DNA of 7,798 bases from Chitinophagales bacterium (GCA_013297575.1 JAAFHO010000248.1:1-7798); one strand, 5' to 3'. Positions 1-7,130 are shown, numbered from the stretch's first letter. Notes: a model not told the origin generated them from the letters alone. Made by a program: numbers and translations.

Positions 1-658
1 TCCGTTCTATTCTATTCTTTTTTTTATCTTTATCTATCCAATCTCTATCTAGGTTTCGTTCTTCCCTAATCAGTTTTCTTATTTCTCTTTCTAAACTCCA
101 TTTTTTATCCTCCAACGCTGTTCTTCTAGCGTCAATGTCGATTGTCTGCTTATCTAAATTTATGATTTCGTGAGCTGTTTCACGTAAGTTATGTTCTAAT
201 TCTAACTTTTTTTTATCGAGTTCACTATAACTGTTGTCTAAATCATAAATGGTAGCACTTACGTGTATTGAGTTGGTGTCGATATGTTCTAATATCATTT
301 CATGTATTTGAATTGGGGTATTCAAATATAGGCTTCTGAATCCTTGCGCTCTTAACAAGGCCTCGTCTGGATACGTTATCCATCTTTCTGTAAATTTTAC
401 TGACTCATTTTTTATTTTTAAAGAAAAGGTATCTCTGCTTCTTAGTAGTGCTAAAATAGGTACATGACCATTTACAAACTGAGAGTCATTTTCCATTGAG
501 GATTTGAAGTCAATTCTGATTTCCTTTCCAATAAACGATTGGTTTACCGAATCAATGGCAACGTATTCTATATTAACGCTACCCTGAGCAAAGGCGTTTA
601 ATCTAAAAATAACAAAAACCCAAAAAAGTGTTAGATGATTGGATAATCTATTAGTCAT
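1..658 (-). CDS. Secreted coiled-coil protein, unknown function (C-terminus cut by window edge)
   Basis: I do not recognise the family. Reading the minus strand from the ATG at 658 gives 219 uninterrupted codons that run off the left edge, so the C-terminus is missing. Residues 1-25 look like a signal peptide: R4, a hydrophobic stretch LTLFWVFVIF (9-18), then NAFAQ, with likely cleavage near A24/Q25; export to the periplasm or surface is inferred. Residues about 27-140 look like a globular beta-rich domain. From about 142 to the edge the protein is almost purely charged and heptad-like (for example LDKKKLELEHNL, DKKWSLEREIRKL), a predicted long coiled coil. An in-frame TAA lies just upstream of the ATG, which supports this start. 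Arginine is encoded mostly by AGA, and the gene is AT-rich compared with dsbD and mqnD, which may mean recent acquisition. It diverges from dsbD. An analogy to secreted gliding/cell-envelope coiled-coil proteins is possible but unsupported. Confidence 0.8.
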   Translation of the reverse strand, partial: MTNRLSNHLTLFWVFVIFRLNAFAQGSVNIEYVAIDSVNQSFIGKEIRIDFKSSMENDSQFVNGHVPILALLRSRDTFSLKIKNESVKFTERWITYPDEALLRAQGFRSLYLNTPIQIHEMILEHIDTNSIHVSATIYDLDNSYSELDKKKLELEHNLRETAHEIINLDKQTIDIDARRTALEDKKWSLEREIRKLIREERNLDRDWIDKDKKKNRIER

Positions 659-1070
659 ATCATTTTTTTGTGGTTAAATTCATTAATTTCCCAAAGGGTA
701 TTATCTTATTAGTCATTGAAATCGTTATTGTGTGCGCTAACGTGTTTTAGTTTGGATTCTATGGTGTCCACTGAGGCAGTCCACTACTTTAGTTGCTCTT
801 ATTTGTATAACATAACATCAGATGTTTTTATTTTAGTGCTGCGATTCTCCTGCTCCTTAGGTCTTTGTCCTAATCACACAAAAATATTTAATAAGTCATA
901 AAAATTTCATTATCAAAATATTAAACTCAATTTGTAGCATAAAAACAACATGAATATGGTCTTAACAAAACCTTGTTTATTGGTTAAAAATAACATAAAT
1001 CTGTCTTGTTAATGCAACGTAAACAGAAAACGATGTTTCTTTGTACCCAGTTTTAAAAATTATAGTCAAT
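659..1070. other. AT-rich divergent intergenic region
   Basis: This 412-bp stretch separates the minus-strand coiled-coil gene from dsbD on the plus strand, so it must carry promoters for both. I found no strict TTG-N19-TAnnTTTG Bacteroidota promoter. The nearest candidate for the left gene is a TA-N3-TTTG near-match on the minus strand at 692-700, about 33 nt from its ATG. A 61-codon open frame from a TTG at 716 has no coding character (Cys/Ser-rich, no recognisable domain) and I do not call it. Nothing else in the stretch is convincing. Confidence 0.5.
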
Positions 1071-3227
1071 ATGAAATTTTGTCTGCGCTTATTTATGCTG
1101 CTTTTTAGTCTGACACAGGCAGCAAGTTTGTCATTTGCCCAAAACCCTATTAAATGGTCATTTTCCAGTAAAGACGCTGGCAATGGCGAAGCGGATTTGA
1201 TCTTTACCGGAACCATTGATGATGGTTGGTACACCTATTCCCAAAAACTGGAAAGCGATATGGGGCCAATCCCGACCTCTTTTACCTTTAAAGATGGCGC
1301 ACACTACAAAATAGTGGGCGAAGCCAAAGAAAGTGGCGATCGTTTTACTAAATTTGATAAGGTGTTCGATATGAATCTTACCAAATTTAAACATACCGCC
1401 ATTTTTACCCAACATGTAAAAATAAGCGATTATTCACAACCCATTACAGGATATATTACCTATATGACTTGCAATGAGGAAATGTGTCTTCCTCCTAAAG
1501 ATGTGGATTTTAGGATAACCGTTACGCCTACGGCTGCAACACCCAAACAGGGAGCAACACCTGCGGAAACAACCCCATCTACGGAAACTAAACCCGGCGG
1601 CGGGCTTGGACAAGTCCCCCCAACCTCCGTTGAAGGTGCGGGAACAACTGCCGTAATAGCCGATCCAAATGCACCTACAACAACAGCCGCAACAGGAGAT
1701 AGCGATCAAAAAGGTACTTTTTCCAGTAAGCGCGCTATTGATCCCACTAAATTTGTAGGTACTTGCTCTTCCGATGTAAACGAAGCGGACGGCTCATTTT
1801 GGCTTACCTTGTTTTGGGGTTTTATCTTTGGTTTGGGTGCTGTACTTACGCCTTGTATTTTTCCTATGATACCGGTCACGGTTGGTTTTTTTGTAAAACG
1901 TTCTAAAGACCGCGCCACAGGGCTGCGCAATGCTTTTATTTATGGTTTGAGCATTTATTTGATCTATGTAGCCTTGGGGGTGGGTATTACCAAAGCATTG
2001 GGACCTACGGCATTGAATGAGATGAGTACCAATTTATGGTTCAATCTCTTGTTTTTCCTAGTGTTTATTGCTTTTGCGATTTCCTTTTTTGGTTTTTTTG
2101 AAATTTCATTACCTACATCGTGGGTCAATAAAAGCGACCAAATGGCGGGCAAAGGCGGTATTTTAGGTATCTTTTTTATGGCTTTTACGCTGGCGTTGGT
2201 GTCTTTTTCTTGCACGGGGCCATTGGTGGGATCGTTGTTGGTAGAAACCGCTCGATCCAATAACGGGAAGGAATTACTGGGCTTTTTGCCGGCTCGCCCA
2301 TTCGCGGGTTTATCGGGTTTTGGCTTGGCACTTGCCTTACCGTTTGCGTTGTTTGCTATGTTTCCGGGCTGGCTCAAAAGTTTACCAAAATCTGGTGGTT
2401 GGATGGACAATGTGAAAATGACGCTGGGTTTTGTGGAACTCGCCTTGGCCTTTAAATTTTTGAGTACAGCCGATTTGGTATCCCACTGGAGTATGCTCAA
2501 ATTTGAGTTATTTATGGGTATTTGGTTGTTGTGCGCGGGTTTGTTGGCCTTGTACCAATTTGGTATTTTGGGCTGGAAAGGTGCTCAAGGCCGCCCAGGA
2601 TTTGGTCGTTTGGCGATGGGTACTTTGTCCGCTGTATTTGCTGCTTATTTGGCTTATGGTTTGTTCAATTATAAATCTTTATCGCTATTGAGTGGTTTGG
2701 CACCGCCAGTTGGTTACAGTTGGGGTCGTCCATCGGATTGTCCGAATGGTATTGATTGCTACCATGATTTTGACGAGGCATTAGCCATAGCAAAAAAGGA
2801 AAACAAGCCACTTTTTGTCGATTTCACAGGTTATGGCTGTGTCAATTGCCGTAAAATGGAAGAAACGGTATGGCCGCAAACGGGTATTTCGGAGCCTTTG
2901 CACAACAAATACGTCGTGGTTTCGCTGTATGTGGATGATAAAGCGCGCTTGTTTGGCGACGACAAATTTGCGTATTTGCTGGATAGCGGCACCGGCGATA
3001 AAATCCGTACGGTAGGTGATAAATGGTCGAGTTTCCAAATCAATAATTTCAACCGCAATTCACAACCTTGGTATGTACTCATGCACCACGATGGCACTAC
3101 TATTTTGAACGAACCCCGTGGATATACGCCGGATGTAGCCGAGTATCGCAACTTTTTGGAGTGCGGTTTGAGCAATTTTGACAAACTAAAAAACGAAGGA
3201 CAAAAGGAGTTAATTGGTAGTAAATAA
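1071..3227 (+). CDS. dsbD: Thiol:disulfide interchange protein DsbD
   Basis: Inner-membrane electron carrier that passes reducing equivalents from cytoplasmic thioredoxin to extracytoplasmic thiol proteins (disulfide isomerases, cytochrome c maturation). The ATG at 1071 is preferred over the in-frame TTG at 1041 because it begins directly with a signal peptide (MKFCLRLFMLLFSL..., cleavage near A24/Q25); this gives 718 aa. Domain order: an N-terminal DsbD-alpha-like domain at about 27-152 with the redox pair C134/C139 (TCNEEMC); a Thr/Pro/Gly-rich linker at about 153-225; eight predicted membrane segments at about 243-534 with the paired cysteines C262 (TPCIFPMIP) and C381 (SCTGPLVG); then a thioredoxin-like domain at about 565-718 with CVNC (590-593) and a likely cis-proline in SQPWYVL (664-670). 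All six family cysteines are present. It is longer than E. coli DsbD (about 565 aa), partly through the linker. An extra pair, C557 and C563, precedes the thioredoxin domain. It appears monocistronic, with a strong terminator 41 nt downstream. Confidence 0.95.
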   Translation: MKFCLRLFMLLFSLTQAASLSFAQNPIKWSFSSKDAGNGEADLIFTGTIDDGWYTYSQKLESDMGPIPTSFTFKDGAHYKIVGEAKESGDRFTKFDKVFDMNLTKFKHTAIFTQHVKISDYSQPITGYITYMTCNEEMCLPPKDVDFRITVTPTAATPKQGATPAETTPSTETKPGGGLGQVPPTSVEGAGTTAVIADPNAPTTTAATGDSDQKGTFSSKRAIDPTKFVGTCSSDVNEADGSFWLTLFWGFIFGLGAVLTPCIFPMIPVTVGFFVKRSKDRATGLRNAFIYGLSIYLIYVALGVGITKALGPTALNEMSTNLWFNLLFFLVFIAFAISFFGFFEISLPTSWVNKSDQMAGKGGILGIFFMAFTLALVSFSCTGPLVGSLLVETARSNNGKELLGFLPARPFAGLSGFGLALALPFALFAMFPGWLKSLPKSGGWMDNVKMTLGFVELALAFKFLSTADLVSHWSMLKFELFMGIWLLCAGLLALYQFGILGWKGAQGRPGFGRLAMGTLSAVFAAYLAYGLFNYKSLSLLSGLAPPVGYSWGRPSDCPNGIDCYHDFDEALAIAKKENKPLFVDFTGYGCVNCRKMEETVWPQTGISEPLHNKYVVVSLYVDDKARLFGDDKFAYLLDSGTGDKIRTVGDKWSSFQINNFNRNSQPWYVLMHHDGTTILNEPRGYTPDVAEYRNFLECGLSNFDKLKNEGQKELIGSK

Positions 3228-3267
3228 GGTCAAAGTTGGTAAAAATAGACCTGTAACATGCTATAAC

Positions 3268-3324
3268 AGTTTTAACAAAAAACGCCAATTCGGAACTTCC
3301 AAATTGGCGTTTTTTGTTAAAACT
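3268..3324 (+). terminator. Strong intrinsic terminator after dsbD, symmetrical
   Basis: The left arm 3268-3290 and right arm 3302-3324 form a perfect 23-bp inverted repeat around an 11-nt loop. The stem has a CGCC/GGCG core next to A6/T6 tracts, so the transcript has a GC-rich hairpin followed by a U-run. It begins 41 nt after the dsbD stop codon and separates dsbD from the caspase pair. Because the repeat is perfect, the same structure would also work on the minus strand. Confidence 0.88.
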
Positions 3325-3464
3325 AGTGCAACATAAATCCGTTAAAGTCAACGGTACGATTGTTTTTACCTTTTTGCTAAAAAAATATTATTAAAATTAA
3401 AATAAAACACAGACTTTTGTTGCTTTGAAAATTCAGGAAACTCTAATAACCCCGTTTCATACAC

Positions 3465-4619
3465 ATGAGTTTAACAAGATCTATTGGCTTTGATGAGGAA
3501 CAATCTGCAACTCCTATATTCTCCACTATGGGCAAAAAGCATATATTAGGCATTGGTGTGAACGCTTATACGCATTGGCGAAAGTTGAATAATGCCGTGC
3601 GCGACATGGAAGACATCACCAGTTTATTGATGAATCGGTATGATTTTGCAGCATCTACCCTTATCAAAGATCAGGATGCCACACGCGACCGGATAGAAGA
3701 AGAATTGTATCGTTATACGGACGAAAACGTTTTAGGCCCCGATGATAGCCTTTTTATTTATTATTCTGGCCACGGTTATTTGGATAAAAACAAACGCGGA
3801 TATTGGGTACCTGTAGGCGCTCAAAAGGATAAAATTGCGTCCTATTTCCCTAATTCAAGGATCAAAGAGATTGTAGCAGATATGAAATGCCGCCACGTGC
3901 TATTGGTTTCTGATTCGTGCTTTTCAGGGTCTTTGTTCACGCGTACACGTGGGGGCGGAGAAGAATTGGTGGCCTTGGATTACGAACGCCGTATGTCGCG
4001 CTGGGCCATTTGTTCGGGTCGTGAAGACCAAGAAGTGAGCGACGGCAGCGACGGCAATAGCCCTTTTGCAAAGGCATTGATACAGGAGCTACAATTGAAT
4101 AATTTTGGAAAAATCAATATTTCGCGCATTGCTGAAATAGTGACTACCATCACTCGATCTAATTATAACCAACTCCCCGCTTTTGGGCCATTGCAGGATA
4201 CCGGGGATATGGGTGGACAATTTGTATTTACGTTGAAGGATTACAAACCGGGTGTTAATGAAATGCCTGTTGCGACTACTCAGCCGACGAGAGGGGACAG
4301 TGGTACTCAGCCTGTTACGAGGGTGCAGCCGGAAAAAACGGAACCAACGGTAGCAATGGCCATTACGACACCCAAACAGTTGAAAAGTGCAGTATTAGCA
4401 CTTATTGCAGATGGAAAAACCCTCGAAGGTATCAAATTGGTCATTACCTCTGATATTCCATCTATTGAAAATGAGCGCGATGCCGCTATTTTATTATCGG
4501 GCCGATGGAAATCGTTGGAGCGGGAAGATCAAAATGGCACGATTGATGCGCGTGATTTAACGATTGGTCGCAATAAAATTAATAGTGCGTTGTCGAGCCT
4601 TGTCGGTAATTTTTCTTAA
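3465..4619 (+). CDS. Caspase-like protease (C14) with C-terminal EAD11-like domain, copy 1
   Basis: Predicted cytoplasmic cysteine protease of 384 aa with no signal peptide. The caspase-fold domain spans about 23-260: first strand KKHILGIGVNAY (24-35), catalytic H103 in YYSGHG, catalytic C152 in SDSCFSG, and a p10-like part with RWAICSGR and GNSPFAKAL. D150, two residues before the Cys, matches the metacaspase/orthocaspase DSC pattern, which in studied enzymes favours cleavage after Arg or Lys; that specificity is inferred here. A Gly/Arg-rich loop (R160, R162, G163-165) between the two halves could be a self-cleavage site. A Thr/Pro-rich linker (about 261-303) leads to a helical domain (304-383) with the pattern LLSGRWKSLERE...GTI...RNKINSALSSL, which I recognise as EAD11-like. 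EAD domains are adaptor modules that tether effectors to NTPase conflict systems. It is probably the first gene of a two-gene operon. An alternative start at M22 would shorten the protein to the protease domain boundary. No Shine-Dalgarno is visible. Confidence 0.92.
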   Translation: MSLTRSIGFDEEQSATPIFSTMGKKHILGIGVNAYTHWRKLNNAVRDMEDITSLLMNRYDFAASTLIKDQDATRDRIEEELYRYTDENVLGPDDSLFIYYSGHGYLDKNKRGYWVPVGAQKDKIASYFPNSRIKEIVADMKCRHVLLVSDSCFSGSLFTRTRGGGEELVALDYERRMSRWAICSGREDQEVSDGSDGNSPFAKALIQELQLNNFGKINISRIAEIVTTITRSNYNQLPAFGPLQDTGDMGGQFVFTLKDYKPGVNEMPVATTQPTRGDSGTQPVTRVQPEKTEPTVAMAITTPKQLKSAVLALIADGKTLEGIKLVITSDIPSIENERDAAILLSGRWKSLEREDQNGTIDARDLTIGRNKINSALSSLVGNFS

Positions 4620-4690
4620 AAAAATGGTTTGATTCATTAAATCATAAATTATTGATTTCCAATTTCCAAACGCTAAAAAAGCGATAAACC

Positions 4691-5839
4691 ATGAATGACT
4701 TAAAACGAGATCTTGGCAATATTCCCGATGCAGTGAGCAATCCTGTAATAGTGGGTAAAAAACATATTTTAGGTATTGGGATCAACGAATACCAAAACTG
4801 GACACACCTCAACAATGCAGTGAGGGATATGGAAAGTATTGTGCAAATTCTGACGACACAATATGATTTTAGTTCGCAAAAAATACTAACCAATGCTGCT
4901 GCTACCCGCGAAAATATAGAAGATGAACTTTATCTATTGACTAATGAATCAGTGCTGGGCGAAAATGATTATTTGCTTATCTACTACTCCGGTCATGGGC
5001 ATTTGGACCACAATGGCATGGGGTATTGGGTACCTTTTAATGCCCAAAAAGATAGAATTTCAACATATTTATCCAATTCTCGTATCCGCGAACTTATTTC
5101 AGTCATTAAGTGCCGACATATACTTTTGATTTCTGATTCCTGTTTTTCAGGTTCATTTTTTGCAGATGGCACAAAAGGAGCTGCAGAAGATTTGGCAGAG
5201 GAATACGAAAAAAGGGTATCGCGTTGGGCGTTTTGTTCCGGCAGGCACGACGAAACAGTCAGCGATGGTTCGTTAGGTGGCAATAGCCCCTTTGCATCGG
5301 CTATTATTGGGGAATTGCAAATCAATACACGTCCTAAATTACATATTGGACGCTTGGCCGATAAAGTAACAGAGACCACTCGTTCCAATTACCCGCAAAT
5401 GCCTGATGCTAATCCGATCCAAAACGCCGGACATAAAGGTGGGCAATTTGTGTTTACATTGAGGTCTTATGTCCCTTCCGAAACAACAACAAGCGGGTCT
5501 GTAATTGTACCTCCAACACCTGTAAGAGAAACAATTATCGTCACGCCGCCGCCACAGCCACCCGTAAAATCTGCCACATCGGCTGCGGAATTAGATGCCA
5601 TAAAACAGGATTTACGCAATTTAGTGGGCAAAGCCAAAACCGCTGATGCGATCAAAAAAATGATGGTTTTGGATATTCCAGAAATGGACGATGATCTAAA
5701 AATGACCGTGCTTGGATTGTCCGAACGACTAGAAACCTTACGCAAAAGTGAAATGAGGGGCACGATGAGTAGCTCCGAGGCAAGTGTGGAACGAAATAAG
5801 ATTGTTGCTAGCGTACTTTCGGTGATTGGCGAATTGTAG
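4691..5839 (+). CDS. Caspase-like protease (C14) with C-terminal EAD11-like domain, copy 2
   Basis: Tandem paralogue of the preceding gene, 382 aa, with no signal peptide. The caspase domain (about 22-260) keeps H102 in YYSGHG and C151 in SDSCFSG with D149 two residues upstream, plus RWAFCSGR and GNSPFASAI. By hand alignment about 138 of 238 positions match copy 1 in this domain, with one single-residue indel near SDGS. The linker (261-299) differs and is Pro-rich (TPPPQPP). The C-terminal helical domain (300-382) keeps the EAD11-like skeleton LGLSERLETL...GTMSSSEASVERNKIVASVLSVIGEL but matches copy 1 at only about a quarter of positions. The gap to copy 1 is 71 nt with no convincing terminator, so co-transcription is likely. 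Both copies appear catalytically competent, so this is not a decayed duplicate. The substrate is unknown. The EAD11 name is from memory of the family pattern; the caspase call is firm. Confidence 0.92.
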   Translation: MNDLKRDLGNIPDAVSNPVIVGKKHILGIGINEYQNWTHLNNAVRDMESIVQILTTQYDFSSQKILTNAAATRENIEDELYLLTNESVLGENDYLLIYYSGHGHLDHNGMGYWVPFNAQKDRISTYLSNSRIRELISVIKCRHILLISDSCFSGSFFADGTKGAAEDLAEEYEKRVSRWAFCSGRHDETVSDGSLGGNSPFASAIIGELQINTRPKLHIGRLADKVTETTRSNYPQMPDANPIQNAGHKGGQFVFTLRSYVPSETTTSGSVIVPPTPVRETIIVTPPPQPPVKSATSAAELDAIKQDLRNLVGKAKTADAIKKMMVLDIPEMDDDLKMTVLGLSERLETLRKSEMRGTMSSSEASVERNKIVASVLSVIGEL

Positions 5840-5935
5840 GAACTAAACTTACAGCCGTACACTTTTTATTTAGCAAAAAAGTAATGGCCACTTGCAAATT
5901 TCAAAAAGTTGAAAATTGATGCAAAAAGCCTGCTT

Positions 5936-5963
5936 CTTACTTTTTTTAGCGAAAAAAAGTAAG
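5936..5963. repeat. Perfect 12-bp hairpin after the caspase operon
   Basis: The arms 5936-5947 and 5952-5963 (CTTAC plus seven T, mirrored) pair perfectly around the loop AGCG. The stem includes a run of seven A-T pairs. It starts 97 nt after the caspase copy 2 stop codon and could mark the 3' end of that transcript, but no U-run follows the stem on either strand, so it is not a textbook terminator. It may instead be the edge of the repeat region that follows. Confidence 0.6.
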
Positions 5964-5995
5964 CAAAAAACGCTTCGGCTGACGAAAAATGCCGT

Positions 5996-6105
5996 GTCGG
6001 TCACCGACGCATGGAGGTGTTGCTTCCTCGCTCCGGCGGCGCCAAAAAAAACTCGCCGCACTATCGAGCGGGGACTGCGTCCCGAAAATTCCGTTTGGCT
6101 CAAAC
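5996..6105. repeat. Series of short GC-rich hairpins
   Basis: Four stem-loops follow one another: 5996-6008 (GTCGG, loop TCA, CCGAC); 6029-6070, a nested structure in which CGCTC (6029-6033) pairs with GAGCG (6066-6070) and GCGGCG (6036-6041) pairs with CGCCGC (6054-6059) across an A-rich loop; 6071-6083 (GGGAC, loop TGC, GTCCC); and 6093-6105 (GTTTG, loop GCT, CAAAC). Three of them have 3-nt loops, which is typical of dispersed palindromic DNA repeats, but a folded RNA cannot be excluded. All pairings were read directly from the sequence. Confidence 0.6.
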
Positions 6106-6134
6106 ACTTTTTGGCTTCATCCGCCTCCACTTTC

Positions 6135-6190
6135 ATGCTGAGCCTAGTCGAAGCACGAGCAAAAACGGCATACTTCGGCAGGCTTAGCAT
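6135..6190. repeat. REP-like palindromic repeat
   Basis: The outer arms ATGCTGAGCC (6135-6144) and GGCTTAGCAT (6181-6190) pair over 10 bp with one G-T wobble. Inside them GTCGAAG (6147-6153) pairs with CTTCGGC (6173-6179), again with one wobble. The GAGCCTAGTCGAAG core resembles the CTTCGACaaGCTCAG class of dispersed intergenic repeats that I recall from many bacterial genomes. This is pattern recognition, not a database match. Copy number in this genome is unknown. Confidence 0.55.
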
Positions 6191-6289
6191 AAATTTTTCT
6201 AAGGCCGGTCTTGCCACACTTGGGGTAATGTGCTTTGTACCAAATCTCAAAATAATTTACCAAAAATAAAAGAGTACGATGGCAGGCAC

Positions 6290-7117
6290 CTAAATCATAA
6301 AATCGCGCTCGTATTCCCCGATCAGTCCTTTGGCTTTCGCCATACTGAACATAGTTTGCACCGCGTGTCGGCCTTTTCCTCCTAAATCAATCGAGTATTC
6401 GTTGACATATAGATCAATATGCGACTGCATCACGTGGTCTTCCATCGCTTGCGCGTGTGTACGTATATAAGGCATTACCTGATCGGTATGCGCGTAGGCG
6501 AAGGTTACACTTTCTCTAATTAATTGGTTTACAAGTTGTTGTAGATCAGAAGGGTGCTCTTTTTTGATAACAATACCGCCCAGTGGTATTGGCAAACCAG
6601 TAGTGCTTTCCCAATATTCGCCTAGATCAATGAGTTTGGTGAGTCCTCTTTGTTGGTAGGTAAAACGGTTTTCGTGAATAATTAATCCAGCATCACAATG
6701 GCCATCGCAAACAGCGTTTTCTATTTCAGAAAAAAGGGTCTCTACCTTGTGTATGGCATTGGGATACGCAAGGCTAAGTAAAAAATTGGCAGTGGTCATT
6801 TTTCCAGGGATAGCGATACGCGCATGCTCAATTTGAGCAGTATCTAAAGGTGTTTTTGCCACCAGCAATGGGCCGCAATTATTCCCCAAAGCACTACCGG
6901 CTTGCAACAAGCGATAAGTACTCGTAAGGTGTGCAAAGGCGTGGTAACTGAGTTTTGTTACATCCAATACACCTGCAAAAGCCATTTTGTTGAGTGCTTC
7001 TACATCGTCCATAACAATTTCAAAATCAATACCTTGTGTATCGATCAAGCCATTGGCTAAAGCACCAAAAATAAAGGTGTCGTTTGGGCAGGGGGAATAT
7101 CCGAGCGTAATGCGCAT
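6290..7117 (-). CDS. mqnD: 1,4-dihydroxy-6-naphthoate synthase (MqnD)
   Basis: Cytoplasmic enzyme of the futalosine pathway. It converts cyclic dehypoxanthinyl futalosine to 1,4-dihydroxy-6-naphthoate on the way to menaquinone. The 275-aa length and the periplasmic-binding-protein-like fold signature fit the family: an N-terminal SPCPNDTFIF (8-17), IAIPGKMTTANFLL (101-114), GLIIHENRFTY (144-154) and GLPIPLGGI (174-182). H148 in the IHE motif corresponds to the histidine proposed as the catalytic base in the Thermus enzyme. No key residue is missing. The ATG at 7117 is supported by the family N-terminus starting immediately (MRITLGYSPCP); there is no Shine-Dalgarno. It is convergent with the caspase pair and divergent from the pseudouridine synthase gene. 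A mobile element ends 21 nt upstream of the start codon and may supply the promoter. No other mqn gene is in the window. Confidence 0.95.
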   Translation of the reverse strand: MRITLGYSPCPNDTFIFGALANGLIDTQGIDFEIVMDDVEALNKMAFAGVLDVTKLSYHAFAHLTSTYRLLQAGSALGNNCGPLLVAKTPLDTAQIEHARIAIPGKMTTANFLLSLAYPNAIHKVETLFSEIENAVCDGHCDAGLIIHENRFTYQQRGLTKLIDLGEYWESTTGLPIPLGGIVIKKEHPSDLQQLVNQLIRESVTFAYAHTDQVMPYIRTHAQAMEDHVMQSHIDLYVNEYSIDLGGKGRHAVQTMFSMAKAKGLIGEYERDFMI

Positions 7118-7130
7118 GGGGTTAAGTCTT

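Larger units (their letters stand above)
5840..6289. other. Convergent non-coding region with repeat/hairpin content
   Basis: This 450-bp stretch lies between the stop codons of caspase copy 2 and mqnD, so it is the shared 3' side of two convergent units. It is GC-richer in its middle (about 5970-6190) than the flanking intergenic DNA and packed with inverted repeats, listed separately. Open frames of about 117 codons (plus strand from 5916) and 126 codons (minus strand from 6250) cover nearly the same DNA on both strands, have no domain, and are most likely by-products of the repeat sequence. Confidence 0.6.

Noticed and set aside
726..882. 7-bp inverted repeat TTGTGTG/CACACAA about 160 bp apart.
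   Set aside because: Too short, no flanking duplication, and the interior is not self-complementary.
716..901. A 61-codon plus-strand open frame starting at TTG.
   Set aside because: Non-ATG start, Cys/Ser-rich composition, no domain, and it lies in AT-rich DNA between divergent genes.
1041..1070. Longer dsbD start at TTG 1041.
   Set aside because: It would add ten residues in front of a well-formed signal peptide; the ATG at 1071 gives a standard N-terminus.
4620..4690. Possible terminator or promoter between the two caspase genes.
   Set aside because: Only 4-5 bp stems (TGATT/AATCA, CGCT/AGCG) without a U-run, and no TAnnTTTG box; co-transcription is the simpler reading.
5870..6269. Overlapping open frames of about 117 and 126 codons on opposite strands.
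   Set aside because: They cover the hairpin cluster, are antisense to each other and have no domain; best explained as chance frames in repeat DNA.
5857..6277. Approximate inverted repeat GTACACTTTTT / AAAAGAGTAC bounding the convergent region, suggesting a second mobile element.
   Set aside because: The arms need a mismatch and a gap, are mostly A/T runs, and no direct repeat flanks them.
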